Shown here: in pieces, positions 6,552 through 14,714 of the stretch
Numbering within the stretch: position 1 is the first letter of the stretch
Layout: each line of letters starts with the position of its first letter
Assembly: GCA_021787395.1 (NCBI GenBank)
Contig: JAJYLZ010000033.1
Coordinates: 1-39,267 of the forward strand
Reading direction: 5' to 3'
Source: Chloroflexota bacterium
GTDB taxonomy: Bacteria > Chloroflexota > Limnocylindria > Limnocylindrales > CSP1-4
Length of the DNA stretch: 39,267 nucleotides
Notes under the pieces: model-generated
Database searches by the model: none
Seen by the model: only the letters and a program-made list of their open reading frames with translations
What the model was told of the DNA's origin: nothing
Position numbers and translations under genes: made by a program

Positions 6552-7430
6552 ATGCGCGTCCGAAAAGCCGTGTTGCCGGCCGCCGGCTGGGGAACCCGCT
6601 TCCTCCCCGCGACCAAGGCGCAGCCCAAGGAGATGCTGCCGCTGGTCGACAAGCCCGTCATCCAGTACGCGGTCGAGGAGGCGGTCGCCGCCGGCATCGA
6701 GCAGGTGATCATCGTCACCTCGAGCCAGAAGCGCGCGATCGAGGACCACTTCGACCTCAACTTCGAGCTGGAGCACCTGCTCGAGGAGAAGGGCGACATC
6801 GAGCGGCTCCGCCAGGTCCGCCACATCACGGACCTCGCCCAGGTCGCCTACATCCGCCAGAAGGAGCAGCTGGGCCTCGGCCACGCGGTGCTCATGGCGA
6901 AGGACCTCATCGGCCACGAGCCGTTCGCGGTGATCCTCCCCGACGACGTGGTCGTCAGCGACCGGCCCTGCATCGGCCAGCTGATCCACGCCTACCACGA
7001 GCACCACGGGTCCGTGGTGGCCGTCATGGAGGTGCCCGAGGAGGAGACCCGCCGGTACGGCGTCATCGGCGGCGAGCGCGTGGGCGGCGATTCCGACGGC
7101 GAGCGGACCTACCAGGTCAACCAGCTCGTGGAGAAGCCGTCCGCCGGGACGGCGCCGTCGAACCTGGCGGTGATCGGGCGCTACGTGCTGACCCCCAAGA
7201 TCTTCGACAAGCTCGAGCAGACGCAGCGGGGCACCGGCGGCGAGATCCAGCTGACGGACGCGATCCACGCGCTGATGGACGAGCAGAGCGTCTTCGGCTA
7301 CGCCTTCGAGGGGCGGCGCTTCGACGCGGGCACCACGATGGGCTGGCTCCAGGCGTCTGTGGAGCTGGCGCTCACCCGTCCGGAGTTCGGCGGCGAGTTC
7401 CGGTCGTTCCTCCGCTCGCTCGACATCTGA
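6552..7430 (+). CDS. galU: UTP--glucose-1-phosphate uridylyltransferase
   Basis: 292 residues, the usual length for GalU. The nucleotide-binding loop reads 'VLPAAGWGTRFLPATKAQPKEMLPL' at residues 7-31, with the glycine-rich LPAAGWGTR and the conserved Lys. Further matches are 'QLGLGHAVLMAKDL', 'FAVILPDDVVV', 'QVNQLVEKP' and 'GEIQLTDAIHAL'. The enzyme makes UDP-glucose from UTP and glucose-1-phosphate in the cytosol. UDP-glucose feeds envelope polysaccharides and also trehalose-6-phosphate synthesis, which is encoded at 28359-30644. It has its own promoter and a leadered start; the PASTA kinase follows 40 nt later and may be cotranscribed. Confidence 0.96.
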   Translation: MRVRKAVLPAAGWGTRFLPATKAQPKEMLPLVDKPVIQYAVEEAVAAGIEQVIIVTSSQKRAIEDHFDLNFELEHLLEEKGDIERLRQVRHITDLAQVAYIRQKEQLGLGHAVLMAKDLIGHEPFAVILPDDVVVSDRPCIGQLIHAYHEHHGSVVAVMEVPEEETRRYGVIGGERVGGDSDGERTYQVNQLVEKPSAGTAPSNLAVIGRYVLTPKIFDKLEQTQRGTGGEIQLTDAIHALMDEQSVFGYAFEGRRFDAGTTMGWLQASVELALTRPEFGGEFRSFLRSLDI

Positions 7431-7470
7431 GCGGCAGCACCGGGCCCGCGCTCGCAGGAGATCGCAACAC

Positions 7471-9381
7471 GTGACCGAGATCGGCAGCATGCTCGGCGGC
7501 CGCTACCGCCTCATGGAGCTCTTGGGCCAGGGGGGCATGGCCACGATCTACCGCGGGCACGACTCGCAGCTCGAGCGCGACGTGGCGGTCAAGGTGCTCC
7601 GGCCGGAGTTCGGCCAGGACCCCGACTTCGTCGCCCGATTCCGCGACGAGGCGCGGGCGGCCGCCTCGCTGAGCCACCCCAACATCGTGGCCGTGTTCGA
7701 CTTCGGCCAGGACCAGCGTGGGGACCAGTTCATCGTCATGGAGATGGTGGACGGCCAGGACCTCGCGTCGATCCTGCGCGAGAACGGGCCCCTGGCGCCG
7801 CGCCAGGCCGCCCGGGTCGGCGCCGACGTGGCCAAGGCGCTCCACGCCGCCCACATGCGGGGGATCGTCCACCGCGACGTCAAGCCGTCGAACATCCTGA
7901 TCAGCCGCGACGGCCGCGTGAAGGTGGCGGACTTCGGCATCGCGCGCGCGCTGGACGACGCGCAGGTGACCCTCCCCGGCATCACGATGGGCTCTGTCCA
8001 CTACTTCGCCCCCGAGCAGGCGCGCGGCGAGCCCGCGACGGCCGCGTCCGACACCTACGCGCTGGGCATCGTGCTATTCGAGATGCTGACGGGCCACCGT
8101 CCGTTCTCCGGCGACGGCGCCGCGGCCGTTGCGCTGGCCCGCCTGACCACCACGCCTCCTCGGCCCTCGGCGCTGCGCGCGTCGGTGCCGCCGGAGCTCG
8201 ATTCGATCGTCGTCCGCGCCATGGCCCTCGATCCCGCTGACCGGTATCCGTCCGCCGCCGCCCTGGGCGGCGCGCTCGACGGGTTCCTCGCTGACGGCGC
8301 CCCCGCGGCGAGCGCCGGCGCCGTCGGGGCCGCCGGGGCCGCCGGTGCTGCGGAGGTCCTCTCGACGGCCACCAGGCCGAACGTGTTCTACCCGCCCGAT
8401 GCCTATGCGCGCTCGTCGGAGCCGGCGCCCCTGTCCGCCAGAAGGACGCCGCCGCCGCTCGTCCCGAGCCGGGTCCCGGGCCGGTACGAGGACAGCCCCG
8501 ACGGGGCCGGCAGCGGCCCCTGGGCCTGGATCGCGGGCCTGCTGGGCATCGGCATCCTGATCGTGGTCGCCTTCCTCCTGTTCCGCCTGATCTCGAGCAT
8601 CGGCGCCCTGTCGACGTCGTCGCCGGGGGCCAGCGCGTCCGGGGCCACGGTGACCGTCCCGGACCTCGTGAACTCGCTCTACTCCGACGCGGCCTCGCAG
8701 GCGGCGGCCCTCGGCCTGTCAACCGTCCGCTCGGCGACCCAGCCGAGCACGACCGTGCCCGCCGACACCGTCCTGGCGCAGGACCCGAAGCCCGGCACGA
8801 CCGTCCAGACCGGCACCGCGGTCAAGCTCACGGTTGCCGTCAGCCCGTCCGCGGTCCCCGTGCCCGACCTGCGGAACCTGGCCCTGGGCGACGCGGCCAA
8901 CGCGCTCGCCGCGGTCGGCCTCAAGCTCGGCACCGGTGCCGAGGCGTACGACCCGACGGTGCCGGCTGGGCAGATCATCAGCCAGGACCCCGCCCCGGGC
9001 ACGCAGTTCGCCCCCGGGGGCGCGGTCAACTACACGATCTCGCTCGGGCCCGAGCCGTCGGCGTCAACCGCACCGTCGCCGGCGCCCACGTTCCCCGTCG
9101 GGCCGACGCCATCACCCACGCCGGCCCCGACGCCCACGCCGACGCCGGCACCGGTGGCCGTCGGCAACTACAAGTGCCAGACGCTGGACCAGGCGACGGC
9201 CGCGATCGGGGCCGACCGGCTGAGCCTCGGGACGGTCTCCACGGATCCGAGCGGCGTGTCGCCGGTGCCGCTGTCGTGGATCGTGATGGCTCAGAACCCG
9301 ACGCCGGGGACGGAAGTCCCGGTCGGCTCCAGCGTGAACCTCACGATGCGCGACCCGACGACGTTCGCCTGCACCCCGTAG
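7471..9381 (+). CDS. PknB-type Ser/Thr protein kinase with PASTA repeats
   Basis: 636 residues, membrane-spanning. The cytosolic kinase domain (11-275) has the G-loop GQGGMA at 19-24, ATP lysine K41, catalytic HRD with D136, DFG with D154 and an activation segment 'MGSVHYFAPEQARGE'. An Ala/Pro-rich linker leads to one membrane segment (351-374). Outside are PASTA repeats at about 394-459 and 462-525, a Pro/Thr/Ser-rich spacer, and a third, divergent repeat at about 564-636. Family members sense muropeptides or lipid II and phosphorylate cell-wall and division proteins. The third repeat holds two Cys, one near each end (YKCQ and FACT), absent from the first two. GTG 7471 follows AGGAG (7456-7460) by 10 nt. 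Confidence 0.95.
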   Translation: MTEIGSMLGGRYRLMELLGQGGMATIYRGHDSQLERDVAVKVLRPEFGQDPDFVARFRDEARAAASLSHPNIVAVFDFGQDQRGDQFIVMEMVDGQDLASILRENGPLAPRQAARVGADVAKALHAAHMRGIVHRDVKPSNILISRDGRVKVADFGIARALDDAQVTLPGITMGSVHYFAPEQARGEPATAASDTYALGIVLFEMLTGHRPFSGDGAAAVALARLTTTPPRPSALRASVPPELDSIVVRAMALDPADRYPSAAALGGALDGFLADGAPAASAGAVGAAGAAGAAEVLSTATRPNVFYPPDAYARSSEPAPLSARRTPPPLVPSRVPGRYEDSPDGAGSGPWAWIAGLLGIGILIVVAFLLFRLISSIGALSTSSPGASASGATVTVPDLVNSLYSDAASQAAALGLSTVRSATQPSTTVPADTVLAQDPKPGTTVQTGTAVKLTVAVSPSAVPVPDLRNLALGDAANALAAVGLKLGTGAEAYDPTVPAGQIISQDPAPGTQFAPGGAVNYTISLGPEPSASTAPSPAPTFPVGPTPSPTPAPTPTPTPAPVAVGNYKCQTLDQATAAIGADRLSLGTVSTDPSGVSPVPLSWIVMAQNPTPGTEVPVGSSVNLTMRDPTTFACTP

Positions 9382-9419
9382 CGGCACGGCCCGAGCCCGC
9401 GGCTGGTCAAGGCGTGAGC

Positions 9420-9448
9420 GCAAGACGGGCCGTCCCGGTCCGTCTTGC
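9420..9448. terminator. Convergent terminator hairpin
   Basis: GCAAGACGG (9420-9428) pairs perfectly with CCGTCTTGC (9440-9448) around an 11-nt loop. It sits between the converging kinase gene and the zinc-ribbon gene whose stop is at 9457, and can serve both. There is no T tract on either side. Confidence 0.75.
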
Positions 9449-9456
9449 CCCGACGT

Positions 9457-9855
9457 TCAGGCGTCCGGGTCACCCCACAGCGACCACCGCCCGCCGGCCA
9501 CGGCCACCGGCTGCGAGGTGACGGCCGCCGCGGCCTCCTCGGCGCCGGCGCGCAGCTCCTCCACCGGAACGAACGTTCTGGGCGCGCGATCGTCGCGCCC
9601 GCGCGGCGCGCCTCCCGACGACTCGTGCACCGAGGGCACGGGGTCGGGCGCCGGCGGCGCCTCCCAGCACGGCAGCACCTCCGTGCCGCGGAGGGCCAGG
9701 CGGCGGGGGTTCCGGCCGCACAGGCCCAGCCCGCCGGCGACCCCGCGGCGGTAGTGGCGGCAGGCGCCGCACGTGGTGGTTGAGCGGCCGCACAGCCAGC
9801 ACCGGGAGGTCTCCGGCTGGGGTGTTGCACAGTGCGGGCAGCGCCAGAGCGGCAT
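9457..9855 (-). CDS. Small double zinc-ribbon protein, unknown function
   Basis: 132 residues. The first 65 residues carry nine Cys: CPHC at 6-9, CWLC at 19-22, CGAC at 29-32, then single Cys in 'GLCGRNPRR' and 'LPCWEA'. Two four-Cys zinc sites can be formed, the second with a basic 'CRHYRRG' stretch. The second half is Ala/Glu/Pro-rich and probably disordered. No membrane segment is present, so a cytosolic RNA-, DNA- or protein-binding role is possible, but nothing specific can be claimed. ATG 9855 is 6 nt after a TACGAT box read on the minus strand, so the gene looks leaderless. Confidence 0.75.
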   Translation of the reverse strand: MPLWRCPHCATPQPETSRCWLCGRSTTTCGACRHYRRGVAGGLGLCGRNPRRLALRGTEVLPCWEAPPAPDPVPSVHESSGGAPRGRDDRAPRTFVPVEELRAGAEEAAAAVTSQPVAVAGGRWSLWGDPDA

Positions 9856-9861
9856 GGATGG

Positions 9862-9867
9862 ATCGTA
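9862..9867 (-). promoter_or_regulatory. -10 box TACGAT of the zinc-ribbon gene
   Basis: On the minus strand TACGAT ends 6 nt before the ATG at 9855. The 100-nt gap up to the Ig-protein stop at 9968 also holds TCGAAC (9908-9913) paired with GTTCGA (9918-9923). Confidence 0.6.
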
Positions 9868-9967
9868 GCTGCGCCGTGCGCGGCTGTCGATAGGGTTGCT
9901 GCAGCCGTCGAACGCGGGTTCGATGCCGATGCTGCTGCGGTTCCGACCGCGGCGCCCTGCGCGCAGG

Positions 9968-11179
9968 TCAGCGGACGGTCAGCACGTCCCGGTCGGTGGC
10001 CGTCTGCGTCCCGGACGGCATCGTGATCAGGACCGTCGCCAGCCCTCCGCCGGGGGTTGCGCCCTTGGGGATCGTGGTCGAGAACGTGGCCGTGCCGCTG
10101 GCGTCGGTCGTCTCCGGCGTGGAGACCACCGCCTGGAGGCCCGGCACGCTGACCGTGAACAGCGCCGTGGCGCCCGCCACCCGCTTGCCGTCGGCTCCGA
10201 CCACGACCGCGGTGAAGGTCACGTTCGCCGGCAGTCTCTTGCTGTCGAACTGGTAGACGCTGCCGGACAGCCTGACCCGCAGCGTGCCCGTGCCCTTGGT
10301 GACGGTGACCGTGGCGGTGTTGCCGTTGCCCGCCGGGTCGGTCACCGTGATCGTGATGTTGTTGGGCCCGGCCGCGATCGGGATGGGGGCGGAGAACAGC
10401 CCGGTGTCGTCGGCGGTCGTGTTCGTCGTGGCCCCGTTGGCGTCGTTCTGCAGCCGAACGTCCGAGGCAGGCTGCGTCTTGCCCTGGACCGTCACGCTGG
10501 TGCCGGTCGCGCTCGAGCCGTTCTTGGGGGACGTGACGGTGATCTTGGGCTTCGTCACGTCGAGCGTGATCGACACCGGCTTCGACGGGGCGCTCTCGCC
10601 GGACGGGCCCACCACCGTCGCGGTGAAGGTGTTCGTCCCGGCGGCGAGCGCCACGCTGGGCAGCACCATGGTGGCGGTGCCGCCGACCGGTGCCTCGGTG
10701 ACGACGGTCGGCTGCGCACTGCCCACCGCGACGTAGAGCCGGCAGCTGTAGCCCGTCTGGCCGACGACGGCCACCGGCACCTGGACGGTCAGGTCCACGC
10801 TCGCGATGTTGGTCGTGGGCGCGTCGGGCGGCTCGAGCACCGGCGCGTCGCTCGCGCTCCCGGCGGCGCTCGACGAGGGCCCGGCGACCGCGATGTGGGT
10901 CAGCGAGCCGACCATGCCGCCCACGGCGCCGGCCATGGACGAGGCGGCCGGACCGATGAGCCCGAGTCCGATGAGCAGGCAGAACCACCCGAGCACCAGG
11001 ACGCCGCCGGCCATCGCGAGCTTGACGGCCAGGGGCAGCCCAGCACGGCGGTCGATCGCGCGGTGGCGCGCGAGGCGGTTGGGCGACGGCGCCGCGGGGC
11101 GAACCCGGCCGCGCCTCGAGCTTGCTGGTGAGGGTCGGGGGCGGACCTGCGAGGGCCGGCCCCCACGCCGGGCGTCCAT
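9968..11179 (-). CDS. Membrane-anchored extracellular protein with bacterial Ig-like domains
   Basis: 403 residues. A basic Arg/Pro-rich N-terminus (1-45) is followed by one hydrophobic segment (about 48-78, VKLAMAGGVLVLGWFCLLIG), so the protein is anchored N-in. The rest is Thr/Val/Ser-rich beta-sandwich: one domain around 'PVAVVGQTGYSCRLYVAVG', a clear bacterial Ig domain of the Glucodextranase_B type ('KPKITVTSPKNGSSATGTSVTVQGKT' to 'NNITITVTDPAGNGNTATVTV'), and a Big_1/invasin-like domain ending near the C-terminus. A surface-binding or structural role is likely; there is no enzyme domain. ATG 11179 is preferred: a GACAAT box ends 7 nt upstream. A longer open frame adds 49 low-complexity residues and is probably not used. 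Confidence 0.8.
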   Translation of the reverse strand: MDARRGGRPSQVRPRPSPASSRRGRVRPAAPSPNRLARHRAIDRRAGLPLAVKLAMAGGVLVLGWFCLLIGLGLIGPAASSMAGAVGGMVGSLTHIAVAGPSSSAAGSASDAPVLEPPDAPTTNIASVDLTVQVPVAVVGQTGYSCRLYVAVGSAQPTVVTEAPVGGTATMVLPSVALAAGTNTFTATVVGPSGESAPSKPVSITLDVTKPKITVTSPKNGSSATGTSVTVQGKTQPASDVRLQNDANGATTNTTADDTGLFSAPIPIAAGPNNITITVTDPAGNGNTATVTVTKGTGTLRVRLSGSVYQFDSKRLPANVTFTAVVVGADGKRVAGATALFTVSVPGLQAVVSTPETTDASGTATFSTTIPKGATPGGGLATVLITMPSGTQTATDRDVLTVR

Positions 11180-11252
11180 CGCACGGATTGTCGCACGAAG
11201 CGGTCGGGCGGCCGGAGTCCGGCGCCCGTGACCGGTCGGACGACCGCGGTGG

Positions 11253-11273
11253 TACGCTGCGCGAAGCGCAGCG
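11253..11273 (+). promoter_or_regulatory. Promoter/hairpin at the head of the folate operon
   Basis: TACGCT (11253-11258) is a -10 box. Overlapping it, CGCTGCGC (11255-11262) pairs perfectly with GCGCAGCG (11266-11273) around GAA. The inner GCGAAGC is a known, very stable DNA mini-hairpin sequence. A second inverted repeat, CGGTCG (11233-11238) and CGACCG (11241-11246), lies just upstream. The combination suggests regulated initiation. Confidence 0.5.
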
Positions 11274-11340
11274 GCCCCGAGGGAGCGGTGCCCGCGCAGT
11301 GGGAAGAGGGACAGGGTTGGAGGCAAGAGACCGGCGGCCG

Positions 11341-11868
11341 ATGCGTCCGGTGCCCGGCGACCGCAGCGCCTGGAGCCACGGACCGATCGCCCGCGTCGCC
11401 GCGCGACCGGTGGTGCTTTCTGCGCCGTCTGCCCTCCCCGACGCCCCGTACCCGGGGCGCCCGGGCCTGCCGGCCTCCCGGTCCATGCCGTCGGCGCCGC
11501 CCCGCGAGGCGGTTCGCGTCCCCGTCACCGCGCGGCCCGGCGCGCCGGTCCCGATGCGCCCCAGCACGGCCGCCGCCATGCAGGCGCAGGGCGTCCGGGC
11601 CGTCGCGACCTTGCCCGCCCGCAGCGGGTTCGGCCTGCCCAGCCTCCGGCGGAACGTCTGTCCGCACTTCTACATGACCGGGTCGCGGGGCGCGATCCCG
11701 ATCCAGGCGCCCCACCTGCTCAAGGGCCTGCTGCGCCAGCCGAGCAACATCTCCCGCTGCCAGCTCCGGGGCGGCGTCCACCTGGACGAGGGCTACGTCA
11801 ACGACGTGTGCCTGACGCCCCGCTTCAACCAGTGCGTCTTCTACGAGGACGAGCTGACCCGCGAGTGA
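11341..11868 (+). CDS. Four-cysteine protein heading the folate operon, unknown function
   Basis: Up to 175 residues. The first 80 are Pro/Arg/Ala-rich and low in information. The last 75 look conserved, with four Cys: 'NVCPHFYMTGSRG', 'ISRCQL', 'VNDVCLTPRFNQC' and the end [10 protein letters not shown]. The spacing, beginning CP and ending CL-7-C, resembles small four-Cys modules found at protein ends in Chloroflexi; a metal or Fe-S site is possible but unproven. Start uncertain: ATG 11341 gives 175 residues, ATG 11578 only 96, and GTG 11299 is also in frame. The TGA overlaps folC's GTG by 4 nt, so this gene is translated with folC. Confidence 0.6.
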   Translation: MRPVPGDRSAWSHGPIARVAARPVVLSAPSALPDAPYPGRPGLPASRSMPSAPPREAVRVPVTARPGAPVPMRPSTAAAMQAQGVRAVATLPARSGFGLPSLRRNVCPHFYMTGSRGAIPIQAPHLLKGLLRQPSNISRCQLRGGVHLDEGYVNDVCLTPRFNQCVFYEDELTRE

Positions 11869-13226
11869 GCACCGCTGCGCTGACCTACGCGGAGGCCCTC
11901 GCCGCGCTCGAGGCGCGGGGCCGCTTCGGTATCCGCCTGGGGCTCGGGCGGGTGCGCGCGCTGCTGCGGGCGATCGGCGACCCGCAGGAGCAGGTGCGGG
12001 GGGCGCTGGTCGCGGGGACGAACGGCAAGGGCAGCGTGATCGCGTTGGCGGGGTCCGCGCTGCGGGCGGCCGGCTACCGCGTCGGCGAGACGCCCAAGCC
12101 GCACCTGGTCAGCTACCGGGAGCGGATCGTCGTCGACGGCCGCCCGATCGCGCCCGGGGACTTCACGCGGCTGGCGGAGGCCGTAGTACCGGCGGCCGAC
12201 GGCATGGGTCGCCGGCTCGGGCCGCCGACCGAGTTCGAGCTGCTCACGGCCATGATGTTCCGCCACTTCGCCGACGCCGGCCTGGACCTGGCGCTGGTAG
12301 AGGTGGGCCTCGGCGGCCGCCTCGACGCGACCAACGCGTGGGACGGCGGCGTCGCGGCGCTCACCAACGTGGCCCTCGACCACACCGACCGGCTTGGGCC
12401 GACCATCGCGGCCATCGCGCGCGAGAAGGCGCCGATCGTCAAGCGCGGCGACCTGGCGGTCACCGGCGCCGACGGCGAGGCGCTCGCCATCCTGCGGCGC
12501 CGCTGCCGGCGGCTCGGCGTGCCCCTGACGGTGGCGCCCCCGGCGCCGGTGCTCGGCTGGACGCGCGACGCGCTGTCCGTGGACCTGCCGAGGCTAGGCC
12601 CCACGGAGATCGGCCTGCGCGGCCGCCACCAGGCCGCCAACGCCGCCGTGGCCGACGCGCTGCTGGACGCGCTGGACGTGGCCGGGATCGCGACGGTGCC
12701 CGAGGACGCCCGCCGGCGCGGCTACCGCGCCGCGCGCTGGCCGGGCCGCCTGGAGCTCGTCGACGCCCGCGGGCCGCACGGCACGCGCGAGGTGCTGCTG
12801 GACGGGGCCCACAACCCGGCCGGGGCGACCGCCCTCGCGACGGCCCTCGACGACCTCCGGCCGCTGCTGGCCGGAGGCAGCGACACGCCCCCGTCCCCGC
12901 TGGTCGTGGTGTGGGCGGCGATGGCGGACAAGGACGTCGCCGGGACGATCGCGGCCGTCTCGCGCTCGAGGGCCCTCGCCGGCGCGACGGTCGTGTGCAC
13001 CGCGGTCGGCCTGCCGCGCGCCCTCGCTCCCGACGCGCTCGCCGCGCTCTGGGCCCGGGCGGAGGCGCCCGGCCTCCGCGTCCGAACCGCGGGCTCGCCG
13101 GAGGCGGCCCTCGAGCTCGCCCTCGGCCTGCCGGGCGGGCCCGTCGTCGTGGCCGGCTCCCTGTACCTGGTCGGCGCGGCCCGGGCGAGGCTCGTGGACG
13201 ACCCCGCCCTGAGCGACCCCGCATGA
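11865..13226 (+). CDS. folC: Bifunctional folylpolyglutamate synthase / dihydrofolate synthase
   Basis: 453 residues. The Mur-ligase-type P-loop GTNGKGS is at 51-57, followed by '[13 protein letters not shown]' (substrate loop), '[16 protein letters not shown]', '[27 protein letters not shown]' and the C-terminal '[16 protein letters not shown]'. It joins glutamate to dihydropteroate and then to folates, using ATP, in the cytosol. GTG 11865 forms a GTGA overlap with the four-Cys gene. The TGA overlaps folP's ATG in the same way, so folC, folP and folB form one translationally coupled unit. The 'HTD' in place of the commoner 'HMD' is a minor variant. Confidence 0.95.
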   Translation: MSTAALTYAEALAALEARGRFGIRLGLGRVRALLRAIGDPQEQVRGALVAGTNGKGSVIALAGSALRAAGYRVGETPKPHLVSYRERIVVDGRPIAPGDFTRLAEAVVPAADGMGRRLGPPTEFELLTAMMFRHFADAGLDLALVEVGLGGRLDATNAWDGGVAALTNVALDHTDRLGPTIAAIAREKAPIVKRGDLAVTGADGEALAILRRRCRRLGVPLTVAPPAPVLGWTRDALSVDLPRLGPTEIGLRGRHQAANAAVADALLDALDVAGIATVPEDARRRGYRAARWPGRLELVDARGPHGTREVLLDGAHNPAGATALATALDDLRPLLAGGSDTPPSPLVVVWAAMADKDVAGTIAAVSRSRALAGATVVCTAVGLPRALAPDALAALWARAEAPGLRVRTAGSPEAALELALGLPGGPVVVAGSLYLVGAARARLVDDPALSDPA

Positions 13227-14230
13227 GCGCCGACGTCCCCGGACCGCCCGCCGACCGCGACCTCCCCGAGGAGCGGGGCGTGGTCGCGGCCCGCCCGGAC
13301 CTCGGCGGGGGGGCGGCCACGCCGTCGTTCGCGCTCCCGCCGGACGCCGCGCCCGGCCTGCCCGGGGCGCCGCGGCCGATGGCGATCGGCCCGCGCACCT
13401 TCGCCTGGGGCGAGCGGACGTACGTGATGGGGATCCTCAACATCACGCCCGACTCTTTCTCCGGCGACGGGCTGCTGGGGGCCGGGGACCCGGTCGAGGC
13501 CGCCGTCGCACGGGCCCTGAGGATGGTCGAGGACGGCGCCGACCTGCTGGACGTGGGCGGCGCGTCGTCGCGGCCCGGCCACGCCCCGATCGGCGTCGCC
13601 GAGGAGACGGCCCGCGTGGTGCCCGTGATCCGGGCGCTGACGGCCGCCCTGCCGGGCACGCCCGTCTCCATCGACACCACCAGCCCCGGCGTGGCGGCCG
13701 CCGCGGTCGACGCCGGCGCGGCCCTGCTCAACGACGTCTGGGGCGTCGCCGACGACCCGGGCATGGTGCGCCTGGCGGCGGACCGAGGCGTCCCCATCGT
13801 GCTGATGCACAACCGGGCCGAGCCGCGCTACCGCAACCTGCTGGCCGAGGTGGTCTCGGACCTGTGGCGCGCGCTGGAGCGGGCGGCCGAGGCGGGCGTG
13901 CCGTGGGGCAGCCTGATCGTGGACCCCGGCTTCGGCTTCGGCAAGACGCCCGACCACAACCTCGCGCTGCTGGCGGGGCTGGCCAGCCTGCGGGTCCTCG
14001 GCCGCCCCGTCCTGCTGGGCACGTCCCGCAAGTCCACGCTGGGCAAGCTGCTGGACCTGCCGCCCGACCAGCGGGCGGAGGCGACGGCCGCCACGACGGC
14101 CCTCGGGATCGCGGCCGGCGCCGCCGACATCGTCCGCGTCCACGACGTCCGGGAGAACGCGCGGGCGGCGCGCACCGCCGACGCGGTCGTGCGCGGATGG
14201 CGGCCCGCGGGCTGGGGCGAGACGAGGTGA
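13223..14230 (+). CDS. folP: Dihydropteroate synthase
   Basis: 335 residues, of which the first 55 are a Pro/Ala-rich extension not found in typical 270-280 residue FolP. The TIM-barrel begins with '[17 protein letters not shown]' (G70 on), then '[15 protein letters not shown]', '[14 protein letters not shown]', 'LLNDVWG', '[15 protein letters not shown]', 'VLLGTSRKS' and 'IVRVHDV'. These are the pterin- and pABA-binding loops, all intact. It condenses 6-hydroxymethyl-dihydropterin diphosphate with pABA and is the sulfonamide target of bacteria. ATG 13223 overlaps folC's TGA; GTGA links it to folB. The N-terminal extension is a curiosity of this copy. Confidence 0.96.
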   Translation: MSADVPGPPADRDLPEERGVVAARPDLGGGAATPSFALPPDAAPGLPGAPRPMAIGPRTFAWGERTYVMGILNITPDSFSGDGLLGAGDPVEAAVARALRMVEDGADLLDVGGASSRPGHAPIGVAEETARVVPVIRALTAALPGTPVSIDTTSPGVAAAAVDAGAALLNDVWGVADDPGMVRLAADRGVPIVLMHNRAEPRYRNLLAEVVSDLWRALERAAEAGVPWGSLIVDPGFGFGKTPDHNLALLAGLASLRVLGRPVLLGTSRKSTLGKLLDLPPDQRAEATAATTALGIAAGAADIVRVHDVRENARAARTADAVVRGWRPAGWGETR

Positions 14231-14598
14231 GCGACCGGGTCCTGCTCGAGGGGATGACCTTCGAGGGCACCCACGGGGTGCACCCGGAGGAGCAGGTGAC
14301 GCCGCAGCCGTTCGAGGTGGACGTGGAGCTGGCGCTCAACCTCCAGCCAGCCGGCCTGTCCGACGACCTCGCCCTGACCGCCGACTACGCCCGCGTCTTC
14401 GAGGCGTGCCGCCAGGTCGTGGAGTCCACCCGGTTCAGCCTGATCGAGGCGCTGGCCGAGGCGATCGCCGAGGAGCTGCTGGCCGGCTTCCCGATGGTCG
14501 ACTCGGTCACCGTGCGGATCCGCAAGCCCAAGGTGGACCTGGGGGGCCCGTTCCGCAGCGCCGGGATCGAGATCCGCCGCCGGCGGCGGACGCTGTAG
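14227..14598 (+). CDS. folB: Dihydroneopterin aldolase
   Basis: 123 residues, normal for FolB. Diagnostic stretches are 'LLEGMTFEGTHGVHPEEQ' (first strand and active-site Glu/His region), 'QPFEVDVELALN', 'DYARVFEACRQVVESTRFSLIEALAEAIAEELL' and 'VTVRIRKPKVDL', which carries the catalytic Lys. It splits dihydroneopterin into 6-hydroxymethyl-dihydropterin and glycolaldehyde, the step before FolP's substrate is pyrophosphorylated. GTG 14227 overlaps folP's TGA (GTGA). folK and folE are not in the window, so the pathway is only partly clustered here. The stop is followed at once by a GC hairpin. Confidence 0.95.
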   Translation: MSDRVLLEGMTFEGTHGVHPEEQVTPQPFEVDVELALNLQPAGLSDDLALTADYARVFEACRQVVESTRFSLIEALAEAIAEELLAGFPMVDSVTVRIRKPKVDLGGPFRSAGIEIRRRRRTL

Positions 14599-14671
14599 GG
14601 GGCCGGCCCGGCCCCTCGAACCCTCGCGCCCGGACGACGGCGCCCCGCCCCGGTGCGGCGGGCGAGGCGCC
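14599..14671. terminator. Two GC hairpins between convergent folB and the HtrA gene
   Basis: GGGGCCGG (14599-14606) and CCGGCCCC (14608-14615) start right after folB's stop. A second stem, CCCGCC (14644-14649) with GGCGGG (14657-14662), follows and is flanked by GGCGCC at 14639-14644 and 14666-14671. No T tract. They can end both converging transcripts. Confidence 0.6.
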
Positions 14672-14714
14672 ATTCGCCCGGAGCGGCGGCGGGGTGCTTG
14701 CCCTCAGCCCGCCG

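Noticed and set aside
9908-9923. TCGAAC/GTTCGA hairpin resembling a tRNA T arm, considered as an attachment site
   Set aside because: No other tRNA parts, no integrase and no matching direct repeat seen nearby.
9291-11579. A 762-codon minus-strand frame overlapping the Ig-domain gene
   Set aside because: It is the wrong frame of the Ig-domain and zinc-ribbon genes; the true frames carry recognisable motifs.
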